From assembly GCF_030253575.1 (NCBI RefSeq), contig NC_080559.1:10967501-11031500 (forward strand): a stretch of DNA of 64,000 nucleotides, read 5' to 3'. A program made the position numbers and the translations under genes. Source of the stretch: Rhododendron vialii (Eukaryota; Streptophyta; Magnoliopsida; Ericales; Ericaceae). Below are positions 56,358-64,000 of the stretch, in pieces; position 1 is the stretch's first letter, and each line of letters opens with the position of its first letter. The notes under the pieces are model-generated. The model had not been told where the DNA came from, made no database searches, and saw nothing but the letters and a program-made list of their open reading frames with translations.

Positions 56358-59300
56358 TTACCCACTCTGTCCATCACCTTCGGACTCCTTCAGTCCGTCA
56401 TCAGTTGCTGGCTTATTAGGTGTCAAGTAGCGCCCTGTCATTGGATCGATTGGACGGGTGTCCCTTGGCCCACCTTTGCGTCCCATAGCCAGCATTGGGG
56501 GAGGGGGTAGCAACCCTGTTCTAAACAAAAGGCGCTGGACTGGTTCTGAAGGCTGGGCGCCGACTGATAGCCAATACCTGAAAGCAAAACAAAATAGTCA
56601 TTTTGCCGCAAGCTTTCAACAAACCAAGTCGCCAAACTATACATGATAGGCCATTTACCAAACCCCAAGTTGATTCTTTACGTAACGGTCACTTAAATCT
56701 ACGGCATACAGGTGCCTTTTCAATAATTCTCAGCATGACAAGCATCAAAATTGCCATGCTGAGGACCAAAATGACTAGACTTCTTGTTTGCAGACCGTAA
56801 CTTATACTCCGGTATAAGAAAGATTAAACTTCTAACAAACTGAATAAGTCCTGCTCAAAAAAAAAAAAAAATTTAACTGAATAGGTATATAAGCTTTGAA
56901 TGGAACAAAAAGCATTAAGAGTCTTAAGACAACTTGGTTGCACACAACAAATCCTAGCATAGAAAGGGGACGAGGAAAAGGTCAACCATGACAATCAGCA
57001 TAACCACAGCCTTTCCACCCGTTTAAAGTTGCACTGGCATTGAAAATGAAGGTGTTTACTCCCTTCTCCCTGTCTGAGAGGAAAGAACATAACAGTTTGC
57101 AACGAAATACTAAACTCTCTATAAAATTAGTTCCTGCTCACGGTTAGTTTAGGCACCACTGTCACAGAAACTTGAAAAACATTCAGCTTAATTTCTTTTC
57201 TTTGCCGTAAAAGGCGAACTAGATGAACCAATGATAAGTGATTTGTTATTTCTTAATACGATGATAGATTATCATTTGTCGTGAAAACTTAATCTTTAAA
57301 ATTGTCATCTACCAAAATTTGAAAATGGAATCATAAGCCAAAGATCACACTGATAAGCAATAAAAAGTGGAAGCAAAAGATAATATAGATGAACCTCGCA
57401 TCCTATCCAAGTATTGTAATACCTCATACCTGTTCCACAAGTTGACAGTTGAGGATAAATTCTCCTAACATCCTAAAATTTTAGATAATCGAGCAATTAA
57501 CAATCTGAGAGAGTATTATGATCAGATATTCATTTTAATCAAACTTGCACAATTTGAACAGTTTGGCTACCCATCATCATGGAGTGACAGTCATCTAATT
57601 AGTTTTTCATCAGTCGAATAGTGCTGACACAAAGATATAAAAGTTTCCAAGTTCCCAACAACCATCCAAACAAACCAAAAATAAAAAGAACTTCCTAAAT
57701 GCAGCATTTCAGTATTTATCACAGACTTGGGATTATAAGTTAGGACTTAGGAGGAGAGCCGCTCTCAAAGCTACTTACTTCACTCTGTCAAATTTAAGAC
57801 CCATTCTTTTACCACCATCTTGACCTGCACAAATGAAAACACAACGAAAACAATTAGTGATACCAAAATCAAAATAGTCTTTCAGATAGTAACAACTCGT
57901 TGACAACACAAACAAAATACATGTTGAATCCCACAATTTCTGGGTGGAGATATCGAGTAGATTCAACCTTTCAAACTGCCGAAAGGTGAACTGAAAAATC
58001 TTCCCATTGAAATCAGAACTACGACATAGAAGAAGTGTGGGAGGTGGATGGGTGAAGGCCAATAGGACACACACGGGAAAACACATGCTATTGGTTGGTT
58101 CAGACAGTAGATGTTAAGGGCAGAAGGCGCAAAGATCTGTTGGGGCCTAGGCGAGAGGCGCGCGCCTTTTGAAGCTAGCCGTACCTAGGTGAAAAAAATA
58201 GAAAAAATAGCATACACCAATACTATTGTTTACACCCGTTTTTGGCACCAATTCTTGGACTAGCGCTGGAGGGGTCATTTATTGATGAAATTGGGCCGAT
58301 GTCTATTGCTTTCTCGGGCTAAAAATTAATGGGCCGCATTAAGTTGGTGATTGGGAGTAAGGCTCAATTAATTTTAGTCTTGAAGCTTGACCCATGTTTT
58401 ATTTTGTGAGGCTTGGCCCATGATTTGTGGATAAACAGTTGTGGATTGACTCCAACCGTTGGGAACAAAGAAGACTGCGGGCCATGATGCATGGAATAAT
58501 TGTTCCAAAGCCATGTGGTTAACTGACTCATTATTCTCTGGTGCCCACGAAATGGGGAAATGGAGTACTCCATTATCTCCAGTAACTTCCCATGACGGAG
58601 AAAAAGGCATGTGGGTAAATTTTATTAACCTCCAGCAACTGCCCATTATCCCATGAAGTGTACAAGTGGAGGAGTTACATGGGACACGTGTCATCACGAG
58701 AAGAAGGCCAGCAAACCCTTTTGCATGCAATGCCGTGGCTTATAAATACTAGAAGCAAAGAGGAAAAAAGGGTTCACACACCAATCAAGCTCAACGCTTA
58801 AAACCAAAAGCCTTCCTAGCGAAGCAATTATCTCATTTCTCCCTCATTTCTATCTCTCTTGTACCCCCAATTTTGTTATTACGACATAACAAAATTATTG
58901 ATCTCTCCCTTGTATCCCCAACTTTATTATTACGATATAATAAAGTTATTCTTACGTTGTTACTTCTTTTCCTACACGGTTAGGAAATTATTAAGTCCTC
59001 GCTCGTAGAGGCAAAACCACGGACCTTCATTGCAATCCAGCCCTTAGGTTGCAGCACTGTCGCCCTCACAGATTCGAAGTCAGAAAAGGGGCACTCAGTC
59101 CTTTACGTTGGACGCGACAAGTCCTGGCACGCCCGCTCAGTCCTTGAGTTACTTTGGAGCCGAAACAACTATATAGACTAATACACATAGAACAACATAA
59201 AAAGTGTACTGTTTCTAAGAAGATTAGAAACAGAATGCGTTTGAACACCGTTAAATAGCATACACCATTTGAAACGCATTTATAGCATACACTGTTTGAA

Positions 59301-60134
59301 CACCGTTTGGCCAATATAATACTACAGACTCTTTGAACAAAATGTGTTTCAGTTCACTTCCGAACACTGTTGAATTTCTTTCAATCGCAATAGTTGACTT
59401 TTGAATTGCTGCTGCGGCTATGGAGACCAATAAGCGAAATTGCTTTTTTTTTGTTTTTTTTTTTTGAACCGCAAGCGAAATTGCTTTATTCCCGTATTCC
59501 TGCTAGCAGCCTCCATGGATGGTTACATTCCCGGTCTTTGCTTTAATTCTTTCAATAAACTATGAATGGGATTTTAACCGAAGAAACAAAGGCTATTGCT
59601 ATGGCTACATAGATATCAAGGTTGCTTTTTACAATAAAGAGGGATGCCATCAAAGGAATTTTGATGCAATTGGACAAATAGATAGCCAAATTATTCCGGG
59701 TTTTCCACTCTTACGGTCAGAATTTTCTAACAATATACGTTTGTTTAGTTCAAATTGAAATTTCGAAGCAATACAAGAAAGAGCAAAGCCTAATCATTTT
59801 GGGTTCTAAGGGGATTCCAATCCAAATTCTTTCATTACCAACGTTATTTCAGCAAACAAGGTAATCATAAGCAGGGAAGAATTCGCATAACTCAGCGCAT
59901 AATACCAATTCAATCTACAACAGATGAAGCAAGACTTGCCAAATCACTCTACTTATCCGCACAGAAAGGGGAGTTCATTTATATTCTTTATAGAAGTTTA
60001 CCCGGGAGGGGATTGTAATAGCCCAAGACTTCCAAGTGCTTGCCGTCTCTGGGAGATCTACTATCGGCAGCCATTACTCGATAGAACGGCCTGTTCTTGC
60101 ATCCAAACCTCGATAACCTTAGTCTCACCACCAT
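56358..60134 (-). CDS. RPS16: Organellar ribosomal protein bS16, nuclear-encoded
   Basis: Three exons: 60134-60002, 57824-57779 and 56577-56358. All junctions are GT-AG and keep frame (133 + 46 + 220 nt), giving 132 residues plus stop. Exon 1 encodes [31 protein letters not shown] and VLGYYNPLP, exon 2 [16 protein letters not shown], and exon 3 [35 protein letters not shown] and a hydrophilic tail. bS16 binds 16S rRNA in the small subunit of bacterial-type ribosomes. The start is at the first residue of bacterial S16, so no long cleavable presequence is added. In plants such nuclear S16 proteins enter mitochondria and, in some lineages, plastids too. Intron 1 is 2.2 kb and holds a solo LTR. 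All splice sites and residues look intact. Confidence 0.95.
58227..59167 (+). repeat. Solo LTR (941 bp) in intron 1 of the bS16 gene
   Basis: Starts TGTTTACACC and ends AGCCGAAACA, with a perfect 5-bp target duplication ACTAT (58222-58226, 59168-59172). A TATA box (CTTATAAATACT, about 58739-58750) and a CT-rich leader are in + orientation, opposite to the host gene. Small hairpin repeats (TTTTGTTATTACGACATAAC, then TTTATTATTACGATATAATA) follow. Confidence 0.85.
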
Positions 60135-60284
60135 TTTTATTCTCCCACCGATTTGATCTTCTCTCTCTCTGTTAGTGAGTCTGTTGAGTTCTGCCGGCGA
60201 GGGTTTTGGGTTTCTGTATTCGAAACTATTTTTTTTTTTTTTATCCGCTATGTATTCGAAACTTGGAAGGGATTATTTCAACGG

Positions 60285-61190
60285 AAAAATTTCAAAATAG
60301 CCCCCAACCTTTATACCAAAATTCAATTAGACCCTCAACCTTTTAAAAACTGCAATTTTACTACCGACGTTATATTCCGTTAATCAAAACGCCCCCTTCC
60401 GTCCGAATGACTAACGGATTCCGTTAAAAACTCCATTAAATAGCGTCCCGATCGAATTTCGATGATCCGAGCCGCTCAATATGTTTAAAACGTGATTTTA
60501 AGGCTATTCGCGAGAAATCAGCAAAAAAAAAATGACCGGGGAAGAGCTTGATCTGAACAACTTTTTATTGAATAGTTCAATAAAAAACTGTTTAGATCAA
60601 ATCCTTCCCGGTCTTTTTTTTTTGCTGATTTCTCGCAGATACCCTTAAAATCACGTTTTAATCATATTGAGCGGCTCTGATCATTGAAATTCGATTGGAA
60701 AAGGGGAGGTGTGGATCGATCTGGATTTTGTTCAAGTCCGGACGTTCGGATTTTGCTTCGGTCTGCACCTCCCATTTTTCGATCAAATTTCGATGATCGG
60801 AGCTACTCAATGTGATTAAAACGTGATTTTAATGGTACCTGTGAGAAATCAACAAAAAAAATGACCAGAAAATGCTTGATTTGAACAGTATTTTATTAAA
60901 CTATTCAATAAAAACTGTTTAGATGAAGCCTTGCGCGGTCATTTTTTTTTTGCTGATTTTTATAAAATTCCCAGCAAATCACGTTTTGAAAATATTGAAC
61001 GGCTCGGATCATCAAAATTCAATCGGGACCATATTTAACGGAGCCTTTTAACGGAATCTGTTAGTCATTTGGACGGAATGAGGCGTTTTGATTAACGGAA
61101 TATAACGTTTGGAGTAAAATTGAAGTTTTTAAAAGATTAGGAGTCTAATTAAATTTTGGTGTAAAGGTTGATGGCTATTTTTGAAATTTT
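60285..61190. mobile_element. Composite foldback element
   Basis: Outer arms: AAATTTCAAAATAGCC, AAAATTCAATTAGACCCTC and ACGTTATATTCCGTTAATC on the left; inverses on the right. Two internal palindromic units (about 60440-60700 and 60770-61030) each carry AAAACGTGATTTTAA, GAGAAATCA, AATGACC and a TTATTGAATAGTTCAATAA-like centre. The layout parallels 23868-25172, but the sequence differs. No clear target duplication. Confidence 0.8.
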
Positions 61191-61387
61191 CCCTTATTTA
61201 AAGTGTGTGTGGGTATATATACACACACACTTAGAAGGGATGGATGTTAACCGAAGGCAATCTCAACCCATATTTTTTTAACCCGCCCAATTTGCCCATT
61301 TATAACATAACCCAACCCAACCCATTCATATTACATAACGGATTGATATGAGTTCAACCCATATAAACCCATATTTACATGGGTTTA

Positions 61388-61960
61388 GAGCATCTCCAGC
61401 CTTCAACTATTTTTTCCCTTAATTTTGAGTCAAATTTAGGATAAAAATCCATTTTGGGTAGGCACGTATCCAACCATCAAATCCAAATTTTACCCAAAAA
61501 TATACTACTATGTTTTATTCTTAATGGCATAATGGTAAATGAAGTAGATCAATCAAACCTAAAATGAGGAGAAATTGTATTCTTTTCTCTCCCAGAATCA
61601 TACACAAAAAATTTCACACAAAACACAGAACCGGACATGACCATGAAAGGCAACTCTGAAACTCATTCATCATTGGAGAAGGAGGCTAGAAGAGAAGACA
61701 ACAACTCTAGGGGGATCCAAGATGGCTTAGAGGTCACAACGCCATCACCACTTTTTGCATTGACCGATGACTGCCTCGACCTATCGCCACTGTAGACAAG
61801 GTTCTCTCTCTAACTAGCCGTTGAAGAAATTGGTCAAGGCGAAAGTTGTTCCAGATTTGGAGAGAAATGGGTAAAATCCAAAATGGAGAAGGATTTGGGT
61901 CAAGGATTGGAGAGAAATTTTTGTGATTTTTTTAAAAATAGATCAAGGCTGAATATGCTC
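61388..61960. mobile_element. MITE with GAGCATCTCC ends
   Basis: Left TTAGAGCATCTCCAGCCTT and right AAGGCTGAATATGCTC are inverted. The inner TCCATTTTGGGTA is answered by TCCAAAATGGAGAA. The GC-richer middle (61640-61800) may be captured host DNA, but no gene is recognisable. Confidence 0.65.
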
Positions 61961-62940
61961 TTTGATGGATTTAATATGGGTTTGAATTAAAAAAACTCAT
62001 TTTGCACGAGAGTTGTTTTACTCCTAAAATCCCGTAACTTGTTTTCCGAAAATTTGTTCAGAACCTCTTACCTCACGCTTGAAGTGTGGGCATTGTACAT
62101 GTCAGCGACTCTCTCTCTCTCTCTCAATTGATTTGGAAAACCACAAGCAAGTTAATTACGTGAATAATTGGATAGAGTTTTAAACACAAAATTTGACCCA
62201 AATACGCTAATAATCAGAGTTGTTTAATTTGTTTAAAACATATTTTTAAGAAATTCTTATTAAAAAATTGACTCACTCGGATATCGATAAAGACTTGATC
62301 AATTCGTTCAGTTTTTATTAATTTGTCTAATTGAGAGGCATCGAAAAAGTAAAAAAAATTTGATTGAAACTCATTTTTTTTGCTTTATTCAAAAAATTAG
62401 TACGAGTTTCGATCATTTTTTTTTACTTTTCGGATTTCTCCCGATGAGACGAATCAAGTCACAACAATTTGACGCAAACAAACAAATTCAAAAAAAATTT
62501 AATAGAAACAAGAAAAAAATCACTTAACTTGAGGGTGCTGTAGTGCGGGGCGTGCACTACAACACCCTCGAGTCCTACTGATTGGCTTGAATTTTTCATC
62601 CTTTGAGTCTGATCGATCACTCATATGCCACTTTTTTAAAAGAGAAGAGAGATTAGATCATACGTTTACCAATTCCAACACCCGTTCAAAATTTTGATGG
62701 AAAAACGGGCCGGGTCGGTTTGGGTTTGACTTGACCCATATTCCATACGACCCGTTTCAACCCATTTACTATTTAACCCGCTCATATTTGACCCATGACC
62801 CGTTTCAACACGCCCATACCCAACCCAACACGCTCATTTGTCACCTCTAATTTTAACCGACCCATTCTCTTTTTGTTTTTTGTTTTATTGTTTTTTTTAA
62901 TCCTCAAAAACGCCTCACGGGCGATCTCTTTTTGCTCAAA
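61961..62940. other. No gene recognised
   Basis: AT-rich; a short (CT)n at 62110-62126. 62700-62850 is rich in AACCCG/CCCATA-type blocks, as is 61260-61385. Confidence 0.4.
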
Positions 62941-63130
62941 ACAGCAAAAGCCTGACTGAACTAGCAAATGTGAAGACTATATTTGAAGCTTTGAATAATC
63001 CTAAAAAGCTTCCGGAGAATTACGTGACGGTGACGTTTTCGTAGCAAAAGTCATAAGTCTAATTTTTTTACAAATTTTATTTGTATTTAGGTGTAGCGAC
63101 ACTGGAGAAAATACAAGGTTACTTGATCAC
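62941..63130. repeat. UGT-flank duplicated block, copy 3
   Basis: AGCAAAAGCCTGACTGAACT, AGCAAATGTGAAGAC, ATATTTGAAGCTTTGA, CCTAAAAAGCTT and TTTGTATTTAGGTGTAGCGA match 11157-11300. The first part also matches 22745-22800. As in copy 1, it lies downstream of a minus-strand UGT. Confidence 0.82.
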
Positions 63131-63494
63131 GCTTTTAAGTCTATCGCAATATGAACCTCATAATTAAACCTTACCTGGTGTATATACAAAACAGTCAAAA
63201 GTGAGATTCCCATCTGGCAATATGTTTATTTGCCAAGACAATAGCATTATAAACCAGAAGCATCCAATGGCTCACCAATATTTGATGCACGTACGCTACT
63301 CTTCTCAACTCTACTGAAAGTAATACTGATCAGAGACAGCTCTTATCCCTAATGAGAAGATCATTTTAGCGGAGGAGCCGTGAATAACCTGTTTACAGAG
63401 TCAATCGCAACTGTACAAAACACTTTTGAACTGTTGCGATTGGTTGCTGCTGTAAAGAATTTGTTCACGACTGAGCCGTGAATAAGTTACACAT
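63131..63494. other. Downstream region of the second UGT
   Basis: No gene seen. A pair of inverted GTGAATAA-type blocks (63380-63485) surrounds a short foldback (TCACGACTGAGCCGTGAATA). Confidence 0.35.
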
Positions 63495-64000
63495 TCATTT
63501 AGTGATTTGGTTGCCCATGACTTGTTCCCTTATGTCCTGAATTAAACGTTCGATATTAAGGAAAGAAGAACCACCTTCCTCGACAGCCCTCTTAGCCATC
63601 TCCCCAAGCTCCCTAGCCCTCGCCCTCCTCTCTCTCCCTTCCACTCCTCCACCCATCAACTCCTCCACTGCCCTCGTCACTCCTTACCTCCCAACCACCA
63701 CCCCATACTTCTCCTCTTGCCCCCAATTCACAACAAACTCGACTCCCACCCGCACTCCCACCCGCAGCAATTCCACGATCAACTTCTCGTTATAAAACTG
63801 ATCTGCGAAAAGCGGCCACGTCACCATCGGCACCCCGGCACACACTCCTTCCAGCGTGGAGTTCCACCCGCAGTGTGTCACGAACCCCCCAACCGTAGAG
63901 TGCGACAATATCAGCACTTGCGGGGCCCAACCGCGGACCAAAACACCCTTCCCTCTATTTCTCTCCTCGAATCCGTCTTTCACAATCCAATTCTCAAACT
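63495..64000 (-). pseudogene. Second UGT73-like glycosyltransferase, 3' part with nonsense codon
   Basis: The frame enters from the right edge ([16 protein letters not shown]) and has a complete PSPG box ([35 protein letters not shown]). TAA at 63684-63686 interrupts it, and the same frame then continues with TRAVEELM, RRARARELGEMAKRAVEEGG to a natural-looking end at 63495. The first UGT has Lys/Arg-Glu-Lys at the same place, so GAA to TAA is the simplest cause. About 63 C-terminal codons, including the helix that folds back on the N-domain in this family, would be lost. The N-terminal half is outside the window. Confidence 0.88.

Noticed and set aside
1-64000. CRISPR arrays, bacterial operons, tRNA or rRNA genes
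   Set aside because: No regularly spaced short repeats, no operon-like gene packing, and no convincing tRNA or rRNA sequence was seen by eye; a tRNA scan was not possible.

Overview
The window is nuclear DNA from a flowering plant, most likely a woody eudicot. It has split genes with GT/AG introns, a nuclear gene for an organellar ribosomal protein, UGT73-type glycosyltransferases, and plant LTR retrotransposons, LINEs, MULEs and MITEs. It is AT-rich and gene-poor, with long (CT)n, (TA)n, C and G tracts. I cannot name the species. No tRNA or rRNA gene and no CRISPR array was seen.

Layout. 1-4029: a minus-strand Ty1/copia element with several coding breaks, cut by the window edge. 4735-11300: 3' flank of a glycosyltransferase gene, opened by a 5'-truncated LINE (10-bp target duplication, 5077-5086 and 10943-10952). 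The LINE was itself opened by a 4.6-kb DNA element (5477-10080) carrying a dead MULE transposase joined to an OTU-like protease, and by a solo LTR (10101-10493). 11864-13357: an intact single-exon UGT with a TATA box upstream. 13500-25200: MITEs, foldback elements, a 1.77-kb solo LTR inside diverged tandem repeats, a second copy of the UGT-flank block without a UGT, and a 1.3-kb composite palindromic element. 26354-30250: relic of an FDM/IDN2-like gene (RNA-directed DNA methylation family). 30911-37100: a chromodomain-type Ty3/gypsy element with an intact 3' LTR, a gutted 5' side and a perfect CCCTT target duplication. 37543-44890: hAT-like and other inverted-repeat elements, then an almost four-copy tandem array of about 1.0-1.25 kb. 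45135-52092: a cold-shock/CCHC relic and a mitochondrial-type RecA pseudogene. 56358-60134: an intact three-exon gene for organellar ribosomal protein bS16, with a solo LTR in intron 1. 60285-63130: foldback and MITE elements and a third copy of the UGT-flank block. 63495-64000: the 3' part of a second UGT with a nonsense codon.

How the genes relate. Only two genes look intact: the UGT at 11864-13357 and the bS16 gene. The two UGTs on the same strand, each followed by the same flank block, plus an orphan flank block at 22215-22810, point to a local UGT tandem duplication later torn apart by transposons. The rest is a graveyard of broken gene copies and layered insertions whose order can be read from target duplications. 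I did not find a convincing new multi-gene system. The most unusual items are the RecA relic with three separate 4-bp tandem duplications, the UGT that lacks the family's catalytic Asp, the MULE-OTU fusion, the nested insertion stack, and the array in which a MITE marks the order of unit duplication.
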